Numbered from the stretch's first letter, positions 16,553 through 24,872 are shown. The stretch: DNA of 64,000 nt from UBA4742 sp963773335 (GCA_963773335.1 CAVZAT010000002.1:62001-126000), one strand, 5' to 3'. Notes: generated by a model from the letters alone, not told the origin. Translations and numbers: made by a program.

Positions 16553-17427
16553 TCGTCGGCGTCCGGGACAACTGGCTCCCCTGAGGACTCAGCCGGGGAT
16601 GCGGTCTCGGAAGGGGATGCGGTCTCCGGCGAGGCCAGGCCGTACAGGCTGGGATGGCCGGGGCCGATGCCGGCACGCGCCAATTCTTCGTCGGCGCGCT
16701 GTTCACGTCCCGGGCCGTCGAGACCACGGGACCGACCGCCGCGGGTCGACCTGGCGGCGGCGCCGCCGGTCGGAGCGAGGCCGGCGTCGGCACAGGCCTG
16801 TTCGAGCAGGCCCGCCACCTGCGGCCAGGTCGTCCCCGATCCCTCGCCCAGGATCTCGCCCCGCGGGCCGTCCACCAGCACGAAGTAGGGGCTGACCGGC
16901 ACCTCGTAGTCCTGCCAGGCCTCGGAGGACATGACCGTGCGCACCCGGTCGCCGGCCAGCTCGGCCACTTTGGACACGCTCTCGTTCTGCGGTCCCTTGG
17001 TCACCACCACCAGGTGGGTGTCCACGCCCGGCAGGTCGTCCTCGGCGCCCCCGGCGAACGCCTCCCAGAACCCGCGACACGTCGTGCAGCCCGAGGACAG
17101 GAAGGCCAACAGGGTCGTGTGAGGGCGATCGACGACGCCGATGGCGGCGGCCGCCCCGTCGGGTGTGGTGCCCGACAGATCGAAGGCGGGCGTGTCGCGG
17201 GTGCGCGGCCCGGGCACCCCGGGTTGGGTGCGGACCGGGCTGGTTGCCCGGGACGGACCGGCCACCGGCGCTGCTCCCCGGGCCTGGGCCGGGTCCTGGT
17301 CGTCGTACACGCCAGCCCCCAGCTCGTGGAGGCGCCGCAGGATCTCGGCGTGGGTGCGCAGGAGCCCGACGACCAGGACCGCCAGCAGGGCCACCACCAC
17401 GCCCTCGAGGGCGACCAGAACGATCAT
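16549..17427 (-). CDS. Membrane-anchored thioredoxin-like protein (MauD/TlpA type)
   Basis: From ATG 17427 the protein has 292 residues. It starts with an uncleaved signal anchor (VALEGVVVALLAVLVVGLL) and a linker rich in Pro/Ala/Arg. A thioredoxin fold then covers about residues 85-215: TTLLAFLSSGCTTCRGFWEA (CxxC = C-T-T-C), HLVVVTKGP, and YFVLVDGPRGEILGEGSGTT with the beta strand that follows the cis-Pro region. A disordered Ser/Pro/Glu tail ends the protein. The start overlaps the stop of the MauE-like gene (ATGA 17424-17427). This start is preferred over an upstream in-frame start that adds 92 Arg-rich residues antisense-like to mauE. It should reduce or isomerise disulfides outside the membrane. 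Confidence 0.75.
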   Translation of the reverse strand: MIVLVALEGVVVALLAVLVVGLLRTHAEILRRLHELGAGVYDDQDPAQARGAAPVAGPSRATSPVRTQPGVPGPRTRDTPAFDLSGTTPDGAAAAIGVVDRPHTTLLAFLSSGCTTCRGFWEAFAGGAEDDLPGVDTHLVVVTKGPQNESVSKVAELAGDRVRTVMSSEAWQDYEVPVSPYFVLVDGPRGEILGEGSGTTWPQVAGLLEQACADAGLAPTGGAAARSTRGGRSRGLDGPGREQRADEELARAGIGPGHPSLYGLASPETASPSETASPAESSGEPVVPDADE

Positions 17428-17984
17428 CGGCTCAGCTTGAACTCGGTGGCGGCGGGTGTGAGGGGATCGCGACCGGCCACGGCGTCGAGCGCGTCGGGCA
17501 ACACGGTGAGCAGTGCGGTGAGCAGGTAGCCCCCCACGAGCACCAGCCCGAGGTAGACGAGGGTGTCGGTCACGGAGCCCGCGTCGGTGGCCAGGCCCGG
17601 AAGGCCGATGACGGCGGCCCCGGCCAGCACGGCGGCTGCCAGGGCGTCGATGACCACGTGCAGCACCGACGGGCGTGACGACTGGGCGCCGAAGCATCCG
17701 CACGACGCAGCCTGGTCACCCAGGGCCAGCAGCCGGGCACTGATGCCGGTGAAGACCATGAACACGGCGGCACCAAGCGCGGCCAGCCAGACCGTGCCGA
17801 CCACGATCAGGCCCAGTCCCAGGGCCACCTCGATCACGGCCAGCACCCGTACCAGGCCCCGACGTCCGGGCAGGCCCACCGCCTGGAACGACGCCACCGT
17901 GGGGCCGGGGGCGAGCACCTTGGACAGCCCGCCCGCAGCCAGCATCACCGCCACCATCCCCACGACGCCGCTGAGCACGTTCAC
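17424..17984 (-). CDS. MauE/DoxX-family redox-associated membrane protein
   Basis: The 186-residue protein has four to five helices (GVVGMVAVMLAAGGLSKVLA, VLAVIEVALGLGLIVVGTVW, AALGAAVFMVFTGISARLLA, LVLVGGYLLTALLTVL) and the motif QAASCGCFGAQ between helices, typical of the MauE/DoxX redox-associated family, whose CGCFG motif is thought to take part in disulfide exchange. It is the first gene of an operon with the thioredoxin-like and unknown genes, each overlapping by 4 bases. GTG 17984 has no Shine-Dalgarno, but TAGGAT lies six bases upstream. Confidence 0.75.
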   Translation of the reverse strand: MNVLSGVVGMVAVMLAAGGLSKVLAPGPTVASFQAVGLPGRRGLVRVLAVIEVALGLGLIVVGTVWLAALGAAVFMVFTGISARLLALGDQAASCGCFGAQSSRPSVLHVVIDALAAAVLAGAAVIGLPGLATDAGSVTDTLVYLGLVLVGGYLLTALLTVLPDALDAVAGRDPLTPAATEFKLSR

Positions 17985-17996
17985 GACACGATCCTA
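17985..17996 (-). promoter_or_regulatory. Leaderless-type -10 box before the MauE-like gene
   Basis: On the minus strand TAGGAT (17991-17996) is followed by CGTGTC and then the GTG start at 17984. The geometry (TANNNT, six bases, start codon) matches other genes in the window. No good -35 hexamer is visible. Confidence 0.4.
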
Positions 17997-18030
17997 CGAG
18001 GCGCTCAACCCACCAGCGCCCGCGGCACCC

Positions 18031-19446
18031 TCAACAGCCGGACCACTGGTGCTCGCGGCGGTAGATGATCACACCGTTGACGTCGGACACCGGCTCGTAC
18101 GCGGTCATCAGGTTGGCCATGGCCGGCACGCTGAACAACGGCACCTTGCCGGCGTCGCGCAGCCCAGCCGGGCTGGTGTCGACGATGAGCGTGGGTCGGC
18201 TGTGGTCGAGGTCGTGGCAGAGGTCGTCGAGCGCGCCCTTGGTGGGCTTGGCCTGGTCCACCCCGGTCACGAAGTTGGTGTGGGGGAACCGGGTGGCCAT
18301 GGGCCGACCCGAGGCCCAGGTCACCTCCGAGTACGAACCCCACACGAACACCGACTGATGCGGGGTGCTGAGCTGGTCGACCTCCTTGACCACGGCCTTG
18401 TAGGGCGGCAGGTCGGGCCGGGGCATGGCCGTGGTGACGGCGAGCCAGACCGCGGTGGTGGCCCCGGCCACGATCATGGTCTTGCGCAGGGTCACCGCCG
18501 CGATCTGGGTGGCACCGATGGCCGCCAGCGGAGGCAGCACCTGGAAGAAGTAGTGACCGAAGAAGTGGCCGCCCACGGCCACGCCGATCAACGCCGAGAC
18601 CAACCACAGCCACAGATCCACCTGGAGCTTGCGCTCGGGCCAGGCCTTGGCGGCCAACCACACCATCACCACATGACTGATGGCGTAGATGCCGGTGCTG
18701 AGCACGGCCACGCCGACGATGTCCACCAACGAGTACACGCCGATGTAGCCGCCGTTGCTCGAGATGTTCCAGAACAGGAAGCTGCGCACCCCGAACATCG
18801 CGGCCACCAGCGCGTAGGTCACGGCCCCGGTGACGGTGAGCACGGCGAGCTGACGGCGACCATCGGGGCGGCGCCACAGGTTGTAGGCCACCGGCAGCAG
18901 GGTGAAGGCGGCGGGCTGCTTGATCAGCACCGCCACCACCAGCGCCAGTGCGGCAGCCGCGGCCATGCCCTTGCGGCTGAACCACCAGGCCAGGGTGATG
19001 GGGAGCAGCATGGCCGCCTCGAAACCGGCGGCATGGGCGTCGTTGTAGGCGAAGGTGGCCGTGCCCATGACGAACAGGGCGGCCACGGCCATGCGATGGC
19101 GCCAGGCCTGGCACAACGCCACCCCGATGACCAGGCCGGTCACGGCTTCGAGCCCCACGATGAGGATGCGCACTGGGATCAGGCTGTTCGAGTGGGTGAG
19201 CCAGAAGCTGCCGGCGTAGAGGTAGAAGAGCCCTGGGGGTTTGCGATCGACCAGGTTGCCGTAGAGGTGGCCGCCGCGCAGCAGGCCCTGGGCGATCGAG
19301 CCGACGCTGGCTTCGTCGACGTCGAGGCGGTTCGAGGTGAAGATCGGGAAGTGGACCAGGTAGGCCAGGCCCAACAGGCCGGTCAGCGCCAGCAGGCCAC
19401 GCTGGGCACGGCCGCGGCCTACTCGGATGGTGGTGGGGGCGCTCAC
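18031..19446 (-). CDS. PMT/ArnT-like membrane glycosyltransferase
   Basis: The 471-residue protein has about ten transmembrane helices and the hallmarks of GT39/GT83-type polyprenyl-phosphate-sugar transferases. An acidic motif in the first extracytoplasmic loop (SNRLDVDEASVGSIAQGLLR) is followed by NLVDRKPPGLFYLYAGSFWL. These enzymes move a sugar from a polyprenyl carrier to protein or lipid at the outer face of the membrane. A soluble C-terminal domain (about residues 380-465) contains VFVWGSYSEVTWASGRPMAT and ends RREHQWSGC. Start is GTG 19446. It stands alone between the redox operon and the FKBP gene. Acceptor and sugar are unknown. Confidence 0.75.
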   Translation of the reverse strand: MSAPTTIRVGRGRAQRGLLALTGLLGLAYLVHFPIFTSNRLDVDEASVGSIAQGLLRGGHLYGNLVDRKPPGLFYLYAGSFWLTHSNSLIPVRILIVGLEAVTGLVIGVALCQAWRHRMAVAALFVMGTATFAYNDAHAAGFEAAMLLPITLAWWFSRKGMAAAAALALVVAVLIKQPAAFTLLPVAYNLWRRPDGRRQLAVLTVTGAVTYALVAAMFGVRSFLFWNISSNGGYIGVYSLVDIVGVAVLSTGIYAISHVVMVWLAAKAWPERKLQVDLWLWLVSALIGVAVGGHFFGHYFFQVLPPLAAIGATQIAAVTLRKTMIVAGATTAVWLAVTTAMPRPDLPPYKAVVKEVDQLSTPHQSVFVWGSYSEVTWASGRPMATRFPHTNFVTGVDQAKPTKGALDDLCHDLDHSRPTLIVDTSPAGLRDAGKVPLFSVPAMANLMTAYEPVSDVNGVIIYRREHQWSGC

Positions 19447-19584
19447 GCCATCACTCTGCCTCTGCCACAGCCAGGAGCCTGTGGGTAGTCCACGTGGCGG
19501 TCAGATCCATGTTTCGGAACCTGGCCGACCGGGTCGGATCCCACAGTCTTAGCGGACCAGGCCACCGCGGGCCCGTCAAATCGT

Positions 19585-19965
19585 TCAGTTGGTGCCCAGG
19601 AGGTCGACGACGAACACCAGTGTCTCGCCGCCCTTGATCACACCCCCGGCACCGGCCTTGCCATAGCCCAGGTGCGGAGGGATGACGATGCGTCGGCGCC
19701 CGCCGATCCTCATCCCGGCCACCCCGTCGTCCCATCCTTTGATGACCTGGCCCGCACCCAGGCCGAAGCGGAACGTGTCGCCGCGGTCCCATGAGGCGTC
19801 GAACTGCTGTCGGGTGCTCCAGGCCACGCCGACGTAGTGCACCTCGACGTCCTGGCCGGCGGCGGCCTCGGTGCCCTCTCCCACGACGATGTCCTCGATC
19901 ACGAGCTCGGTGGGCGGTGCCTCGCCGGGCGGGACGAACACATGGGGCTTCTCGGTCTCGACCAT
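19585..19965 (-). CDS. FKBP-type peptidyl-prolyl isomerase
   Basis: The 126-residue protein is a single cytoplasmic FKBP domain: VVGEGTEAAAGQDVEVHYVG, QQFDASWDRGDTFRFGLGAG, QVIKGWDDGVAGMRIGGRRR, IVIPPHLGYGKAGAGG and GETLVFVVDLLG are all in the usual order and length. The active-site aromatic and acidic residues (Y of VHYVG, FD of QFDAS, VI of QVIKGW) are present. There is no signal peptide. ATG 19965 has no Shine-Dalgarno; TAGCGT lies six bases before it. A general protein-folding role is expected. Confidence 0.93.
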   Translation of the reverse strand: MVETEKPHVFVPPGEAPPTELVIEDIVVGEGTEAAAGQDVEVHYVGVAWSTRQQFDASWDRGDTFRFGLGAGQVIKGWDDGVAGMRIGGRRRIVIPPHLGYGKAGAGGVIKGGETLVFVVDLLGTN

Positions 19966-19977
19966 CCGGCAACGCTA
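19966..19977 (-). promoter_or_regulatory. Leaderless-type -10 box before the FKBP gene
   Basis: On the minus strand TAGCGT (19972-19977) is followed by TGCCGG and ATG at 19965, with no ribosome binding site between. It shares spacing with eight other genes in the window. Confidence 0.45.
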
Positions 19978-20194
19978 CCGCCGGGAGTGCGGTCCTCGAA
20001 CCCATGGGTCGACCCATGGTCAGCGGGCAGGTCGAGGAAGGGTGGGGCCGGGAACGCCTCGGGTCCCAGCCCGCCGACGTCGCCCCAGGCCCTGCTGGCC
20101 AACGGCTCGATCGTCATTGCGGGGCCCAACGCCGCGACCGGGCGAGTCGGTGCCCGGGTGCGACCGGGCGTGTCGGATGGTAGGGCTTGGGGCC

Positions 20195-20710
20195 ATGAAC
20201 GATGCGAGGGAGGTCGAGACGGGAGGCGGTGTGCGGGTGCGCATCACCCGCACCACCCCGGAGGACCATCTCGAACTGTTCGAGCTCTTCGCGGCCGCGG
20301 TGGTCGCCGGCGAGGGCTATCCACAGGACCCCGGTGTCGCCGTGTCCTTCGACGACTTCGAGCAGTACTGGCTGACCCCGGCCCGCGAGACGATGGTGGT
20401 GCGGTTGGAGGACGGCCGGCTGGTCGGAGCGTGCACCATCAAGGCCAACGGGGTGGGCCGGGCGGCACACGTGGCCAACGCCGGCTACCTGGTGGCCATT
20501 GGCCAGCGTGGCCTGGGCATCGGCACCGCGCTGGTCGAGCACTCCTTCGAGGTGGCTCGCAGCACGGGCTTCGACGCCATGCAGTTCAACTTCGTGTTCG
20601 CCACCAACCCCGCCCGGCGGCTCTATGAGCGGCTGGGCTTCCAGCTGGTGGGTGAGGTGCCCGACGTCATCGATGGCGAGGCCGTGTGCATCTACTGGCG
20701 CAAGCTGTAG
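20195..20710 (+). CDS. GNAT-family N-acetyltransferase
   Basis: The 171-residue protein has the GNAT fold order: RVRITRTTPEDHLELFELF (strand 1 and helix 1), TMVVRLEDGRLVGACTIKAN (strands 2-3), the strand 4 / motif A region AGYLVAIGQRGLGIGTALVEHSFEVARS with the acetyl-CoA pyrophosphate loop QRGLGIG, and NPARRLYERLGFQLVGEVPD (motif B). It resembles acetyltransferases whose substrates are small amines or protein N-termini. ATG 20195 is chosen because upstream sequence in frame is Arg/Pro-rich. TAGGGC lies close before the start. Substrate unknown. Confidence 0.85.
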   Translation: MNDAREVETGGGVRVRITRTTPEDHLELFELFAAAVVAGEGYPQDPGVAVSFDDFEQYWLTPARETMVVRLEDGRLVGACTIKANGVGRAAHVANAGYLVAIGQRGLGIGTALVEHSFEVARSTGFDAMQFNFVFATNPARRLYERLGFQLVGEVPDVIDGEAVCIYWRKL

Positions 20711-20716
20711 GTGGCG

Positions 20717-21437
20717 TCAGGCAGGATCGGCGCCGAGGTCGGCCAAGGCGCGGGTCACGGCCGCGTCGACTGCGGTCTGCATCCATCGGCCCAGACGGAC
20801 CAGGCTGGGGATGCGCCCGGGACGGGTGGCCACCAGGCGGGCCACTGCAGCCAGGTCGGGCGTGCCGTCGGGTCGGCTCAGACCGAGCACGGCCTGGTCG
20901 ACGCCGTCGTCGGTGGTGTGGTCGCTGATGCCCCGGAAGGCGGTCCATCCCATCCCGCGCTCGGCGCAGACCGCGGCGATGGCCGAGGTCTCCATGTCGA
21001 TGGCCGCGTAGCCCTCGTCGCGCAGCCGGCCCAGCTCGGCCGGATCGTCGATGAGCCCGTCGGAGGTGACCAGGCGGCCCTCCGTCGGTCCGCCCAGCGG
21101 GGTCGCCGCCAGGGTTCGCCCGCTGGCCAGGTCGAGCACCGTCTCGGGCACGACCACCGACCCGATCGGTCGGCGCCGGTCCAGCCCGCCGGCGATGCCC
21201 ACCACCAACACGTGGTCGCAGTCGGACAGCTCGATGAGCTGGCGCGTGACCCGGGCTGCGTTGTCCAACCCCATGCCGGTCATCATGGCGGCCACCCCGA
21301 TGCCTCCGACCATCCCCCGATACACCGGCGGTTCGGCTTCCGGAGCGCCGCAGCCCGAGCGCGTTGACCAGAGGCCGCAGTTCGGGACGCATGGGGGCGA
21401 GGATGGCGACCTGCTCAGGCCGGGGCCGATCGGGCAT
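20717..21437 (-). CDS. Nucleoside phosphorylase-family protein (MTA/SAH nucleosidase-like), frame interrupted near 21335-21350
   Basis: Most of the protein is in one frame: GMVGGIGVAAMMTGMGLDNA, DHVLVVGIAGGLDRRRPIGS, VVVPETVLDLASG, GYAAIDMETSAIAAVCAERG and AFRGISDHTTDDG. The IDMETSA motif and the Asp in the late ISDH motif are the substrate-contacting and catalytic elements of PNP/MTA-SAH nucleosidases. The expected N-terminus, VAILAPMRPELRPLVNALGL, lies in a second frame starting at ATG 21437. The two join if one base is removed near 21342. The enzyme would cleave nucleosides or a related squalene/hopanoid-linked adenosine group; substrate not predicted. It ends 6 bases from the convergent GNAT gene. 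Confidence 0.72.
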
Positions 21438-21519
21438 GGCCCAGTCTCTCCCGTCGCTCGGGCCGACACCTCGACACCTCGGTGAGCAGGTGCGGCCACC
21501 GAGCGGCCAGACTGGACCC

Positions 21520-21875
21520 ATGCAACCGCTGGCTGTGCATCACGTGTCGATCACCGTCACCGACGTCGACACCGCCTTCGCCTTCTACACCGACGTCTTG
21601 GGGCTGGTGGCGCGCCACGACCGGCCCGACTTCGGGTTCGGCGGGGCCTGGCTGGACGCCGGCGCGCAGCAGCTGCACCTGGTGGAAGGCTGGCCCCCGG
21701 AGGATCGAGGTCAGCACTTCGCCCTGCGGGTGGCCGACCTGGACGACACGGTATGCGAGCTACGGGGCGCGGCGTTGAGGTCACCGATCCGTCGCCCGCG
21801 GGACCGACCCGGCAGGCTTTCGTGCACGACCCCGAGGGGAACCTGGTCGAGCTGCTCGAGACGGTGAGCGCTTGA
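21520..21875 (+). CDS. VOC/glyoxalase-family protein, frame interrupted near 21762-21775
   Basis: The N-terminal 80 residues from ATG 21520 are a typical glyoxalase/bleomycin-resistance fold: LAVHHVSITVTDVDTAFAFY, TDVLGLVARHDRPDFGFGGA, LDAGAQQLHLVEGWPP, FALRVADLDDTV. The continuous frame then becomes basic and stops at 21867. Restoring one base near 21768 gives RGVEVTDPSPAGPTRQAFVH and DPEGNLVELLETVSA, the standard C-terminal module with the metal-ligand Glu (NLVEL), ending at 21875. The stop then overlaps the TTG start of the ATP-grasp gene (TTGA), so the restored version is also the one that makes sense of the operon. Likely a dioxygenase, isomerase or lyase of small substrates. Confidence 0.72.
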
Positions 21876-22789
21876 GCGAGATCCATCACCGCTTCCTGAA
21901 CCAGGCCCTCGTGGAGATCGCCGCGGCCCGGGGACTCGTCTACGAGGAGTGGGGCCAGGGGTGGCTCACCCGGGTGGGCGACGGGCGTCGAAGCCTGTCC
22001 ACCTTCGGCTACCAGCTCTCGTTGAACAGCGCGGTGGCCGCATCCGGTGCCCGGGACAAGGCCGCGGCGGTGGAACGACTCGGGCGGGACGGCGTCGCGG
22101 TGGTTCCGACCCGACTGGTGCTGGGCGACGTGCGCCAGGCCTGGCTGGACGGCCGTCGGGCCGCCGACGTGCTCGACGAGGTGCTGGCAGACTGGGCGCC
22201 GCCGCTGATCGTCAAGCCGAACGAGGGGTCCTCGGGCGACGGCGTGTTCTTGTGCCGAGAGCGCGCGCAGGTCCGCCGACGAGTGCTCGAGCTGCTCGAA
22301 CGCGAGCCGGCGGTCGTGGTCCAGCCTTTCCTCGACCTGATTCGCGAGGAGCGTTGGATCGTGCTCGACGGCGTGCCACGGATGCGTTACACGAAGACAC
22401 CGGGCGGGCCCGAGGGCAGCGGACGGCGGGCGCCATTGTTCAACCTGGCCCTGGGGGCCCGCGTGGGCGAGTTCGGCCTCGAGGGAGCCCAGCCCGGTTC
22501 CCGGGAGCTGGCCCTGGCCGCGGCCGGCTCTCTCGGTCTTCGAGTGGCCGCGGTGGACCTGGTGCACGCTGTCGACGCGTCGTGCCAGGTGCTCGAGGTG
22601 AACTCTGGGCTCTCGTTCGAGCATCTGGTGCGCCTCGAGCCGGCTCGCCGAGCCGACGCCGTGGCGGTCTACGACGCGGCCGTCACTGCGGCCATGTCCG
22701 CGAGCGCGGACCCGTCGGGGGATGCCGTCGTGTCGATCGGGACCGCGCCGCCGCGCCCGACTGGGCAGATGGTCGGCCCCGGCGGATGA
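21872..22789 (+). CDS. ATP-grasp ligase-like protein (RimK-type fold)
   Basis: The 305-residue protein begins with TTG overlapping the upstream TGA. The central part has the ATP-grasp lysine loop PPLIVKPNEGSSGDGVFLC (the KPNEGSSGDG segment binds phosphate), VVVQPFLDLIREERWIVLDG, and a C-terminal metal-binding stretch with VLEVNSGLSFEHLV (E-x-N pattern). N-terminal GYQLSLNSAVAASGARDKAA matches the pre-ATP domain in which a missing or mobile subdomain often precedes a DKAA segment. Such ligases join a carboxylate to an amine or thiol using ATP. It overlaps the FolC/Mur ligase start by four bases (ATGA 22786-22789). Confidence 0.75.
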   Translation: MSEIHHRFLNQALVEIAAARGLVYEEWGQGWLTRVGDGRRSLSTFGYQLSLNSAVAASGARDKAAAVERLGRDGVAVVPTRLVLGDVRQAWLDGRRAADVLDEVLADWAPPLIVKPNEGSSGDGVFLCRERAQVRRRVLELLEREPAVVVQPFLDLIREERWIVLDGVPRMRYTKTPGGPEGSGRRAPLFNLALGARVGEFGLEGAQPGSRELALAAAGSLGLRVAAVDLVHAVDASCQVLEVNSGLSFEHLVRLEPARRADAVAVYDAAVTAAMSASADPSGDAVVSIGTAPPRPTGQMVGPGG

Positions 22790-24147
22790 ACAGGCCGGAC
22801 CGTGTCGACCGGCTGCGGAGCGGTTGGCGGCCCAGGTCCATGGCCGAGGCGCTGGAGTTCCTGCAGGTCGACCTGTTCCAAGCGCCCGAGCAACTGTTCC
22901 GGGGAGGTGGCGGATGGGCTCGGGCGGCGGCTCTGCTGGCCGAGTTGGGTGATCCGCAGGACGAGGTGCCGGTGGTGCACGTGGCAGGGACGGCGGGCAA
23001 GGGCACGGTGGCCGCCGGCATCGCCGCGGCGGCCACCCGGCCGGACTGTCGGGTCGGCCTGCACCTGTCACCCCACGTGTACGACCTGCGTGAGCGGTTC
23101 TCGGTGGACGGGCATTGGTGCTCGCCCGACCAGGTGGCGGCCCTGCTGGCCGCGGTGCTGCCCGCGGCCAGGCGCGTGGCCGACTCGGCCCACGGTCCGC
23201 CCACCTACTACGAGGTGACCCTGGCCATGGCCCTGGTCCACTTCGTGCGCCAGCGTTGCGACCTGGTGGTGCTCGAGACCGGCCTGGGGGGACGCTACGA
23301 CGGCACCAACACGGTCACCCGGGCCGACAAGTTGGCTGTCATCACGCGGATCGACCTCGATCACGAAGCGGTGCTTGGCCACTCGCTGGGGGCCATCGCC
23401 GAGCAGAAGGCCGGCATCCTGACCGAGGGCGGCGAGGCCGTGGTGCTCCACCACGGGGTGGCGGCCATCGACGACACGCTGGCGGCCGCGGCCGCGGCTG
23501 CGGGATGCCGGTGCCACCTCGTCCATCCGCCGGCACCGGAGCAGGGCGTGGTGGCCCACATGCTGGAGGACACCGCCCTGGTGCAGGCCGCGGTCGCCGT
23601 GCTGGATGCCCGCCAGGGCCGCCCGTCCGATGCGGCCATCGTGGCCCAGGTGGTGCGCGGCGTGAAGCTGCCCGGACGGTTCGAGCGGGTGCGCACGCCG
23701 CAGGGTGCCGAGGTGGTGCTCGACGGCGCCCACAACCCGGTGAAGCTGGCCGCGCTCATCGACCGGTTGCGGGCGGAGCACCCCATGGCGCCTGACGAGC
23801 GTTGGCCGTGGGTGTTCGGCTGTCGCCGAGACAAGAAGGCCCCGACCCTGCTCGCCATGCTGGCCGAGGTGGTCGATCGGGATCGTGGCCTGGTGCTGGT
23901 CCAGTTCCCGGTCGCGGCTGGCGACGTGCCCGCCGACCTGTCGGCTGACCCTGGAGAGCTGGCCACCCTGGCCCGCGCCGCCGGAATCGACCGTGTCGTG
24001 GTCGCCAGCCTGGACGACGCGGCCGATCGAATCCGAGGCGGAAGCCGACGGGGTGTGACGGTGGTGGCCGGGTCGTTCCACCTGCTGGCCGCGTTGCGTC
24101 CCCGGTTGCTGGCGCCTCCCGACGCGCGCCCACGGTCGGAGGCATAG
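22786..24147 (+). CDS. FolC-like Mur-ligase family synthetase
   Basis: The 453-residue protein has the Mur-ligase/folylpolyglutamate synthase order: VPVVHVAGTAGKGTVAAGIA (P-loop GTAGKGT), LHLSPHVYDLRERFSVDGHW, CDLVVLETGLGGRYDGTNTV, AVITRIDLDHEAVLGHSLGA, IAEQKAGIL (carbamylated-Lys region), PGRFERVRTPQGAEVVLDGA followed by HNPVKL, and a C-terminal Rossmann-like domain. FolC adds glutamate to folates. Coupling to an ATP-grasp gene rather than to folate genes makes a different carboxylate or amine substrate possible. The start ATG 22786 overlaps the upstream stop. The gene would normally be called folC, but the pathway is uncertain. Confidence 0.82.
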   Translation: MNRPDRVDRLRSGWRPRSMAEALEFLQVDLFQAPEQLFRGGGGWARAAALLAELGDPQDEVPVVHVAGTAGKGTVAAGIAAAATRPDCRVGLHLSPHVYDLRERFSVDGHWCSPDQVAALLAAVLPAARRVADSAHGPPTYYEVTLAMALVHFVRQRCDLVVLETGLGGRYDGTNTVTRADKLAVITRIDLDHEAVLGHSLGAIAEQKAGILTEGGEAVVLHHGVAAIDDTLAAAAAAAGCRCHLVHPPAPEQGVVAHMLEDTALVQAAVAVLDARQGRPSDAAIVAQVVRGVKLPGRFERVRTPQGAEVVLDGAHNPVKLAALIDRLRAEHPMAPDERWPWVFGCRRDKKAPTLLAMLAEVVDRDRGLVLVQFPVAAGDVPADLSADPGELATLARAAGIDRVVVASLDDAADRIRGGSRRGVTVVAGSFHLLAALRPRLLAPPDARPRSEA

Positions 24148-24231
24148 GTTGGGGGCCCGTTCGGCCGCCACCTTCGCGACCGTTCGTCCTACCGTGGCCC
24201 CGACCCGGGGCGCGCCAGACTTGGAGCAGAG

Positions 24232-24765
24232 ATGCCAATCGATACCTTCATGGCCTACGTCGGGGTCTATGCCGACGTCACCGATGCCGAATCCGACTAC
24301 GACGTGATCAAGGCCCTGCACGTGGAGGCGGGTTTGATCGACGCCTACGATGCGGCGGTGATCGAGCGCCGCGAGGGCGGCAAGGTCAAGATCACCAAGA
24401 AGCACGAGACCCCCACCCGCGTCGGCGGTGTGATGGGTGGCGGCGTGGGTCTGGCCACGGGCCTGGTCGTGGCGCTGTTCCCCTTCGCCGCCATCGGCGG
24501 CGGCCTGTTGGCCGCCACCGCCGGGGGTGGCGCGCTGCTGGGGGCGGTGGCCGGGCACGCCGCGGCCGGCATGAGCCGGGGTGACCTCAAGGAGCTGGGC
24601 GAACAGCTCGACGAGGGTCAGGCCGGGCTCGTGGTGGTGGCCGTGTCGGACATGGGGGCCAAGGTCGAGAAGGCCATGAAGAAGGCCGAGAAGGTCCAGG
24701 CCAAGGAGATCAAGGCCGACAACGCCGAGATCGAGAAAGACGCCAAGGCGGCCGGGAAGTCCTGA
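24232..24765 (+). CDS. DUF1269-like membrane protein
   Basis: The 177-residue protein starts with an alpha/beta segment (FMAYVGVYADVTDAESDYDV, IKALHVEAG), continues with a Gly-rich hydrophobic double helix (GVMGGGVGLATGLVVALFPF, AAIGGGLLAATAGGGALLGA), and ends with a strongly charged Lys/Glu/Ala helix. It resembles DUF1269 proteins, whose biochemical role is unclear. A GGAGCAGAG ribosome binding site precedes ATG 24232. The last codons lie inside a 25-bp tandem repeat, so the tail length may vary between strains. Confidence 0.65.
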   Translation: MPIDTFMAYVGVYADVTDAESDYDVIKALHVEAGLIDAYDAAVIERREGGKVKITKKHETPTRVGGVMGGGVGLATGLVVALFPFAAIGGGLLAATAGGGALLGAVAGHAAAGMSRGDLKELGEQLDEGQAGLVVVAVSDMGAKVEKAMKKAEKVQAKEIKADNAEIEKDAKAAGKS

Positions 24766-24813
24766 CGCCAAGGCGGCTGGGAAGTCCTGACGCCAAGGCG
24801 GCCGGGATGTCCT
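24739..24813 (+). repeat. Three tandem copies of a 25-bp unit across the DUF1269 stop codon
   Basis: Units occupy 24739-24763, 24764-24788 and 24789-24813, each starting GACGCCAAGGCGG and ending GTCCT, with one or two substitutions (CTGG for CCGG in copy 2, ATGT for AAGT in copy 3). The unit is not a multiple of three, so the stop codon of the gene (24763-24765) spans the first unit boundary and later copies are out of frame. This looks like recent slippage at the 3' end of the gene. Confidence 0.8.
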
Positions 24814-24837
24814 GAACCCAGTGAGTCGGCCCGGTCC

Positions 24838-24864
24838 CGGGCCCGGCCGAGTCGGCCGGGCCCG
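24838..24864. terminator. G+C-rich hairpin between convergent genes
   Basis: A perfect 12-bp stem CGGGCCCGGCCG / CGGCCGGGCCCG closes a 3-base AGT loop. It lies between the 3' ends of the DUF1269 gene (plus) and the LLM oxidoreductase gene (minus). There is no U-tract on either strand, so it would be a stem-only, bidirectional terminator as often proposed for actinomycetes. Confidence 0.6.
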
Positions 24865-24872
24865 AGGTCGGC

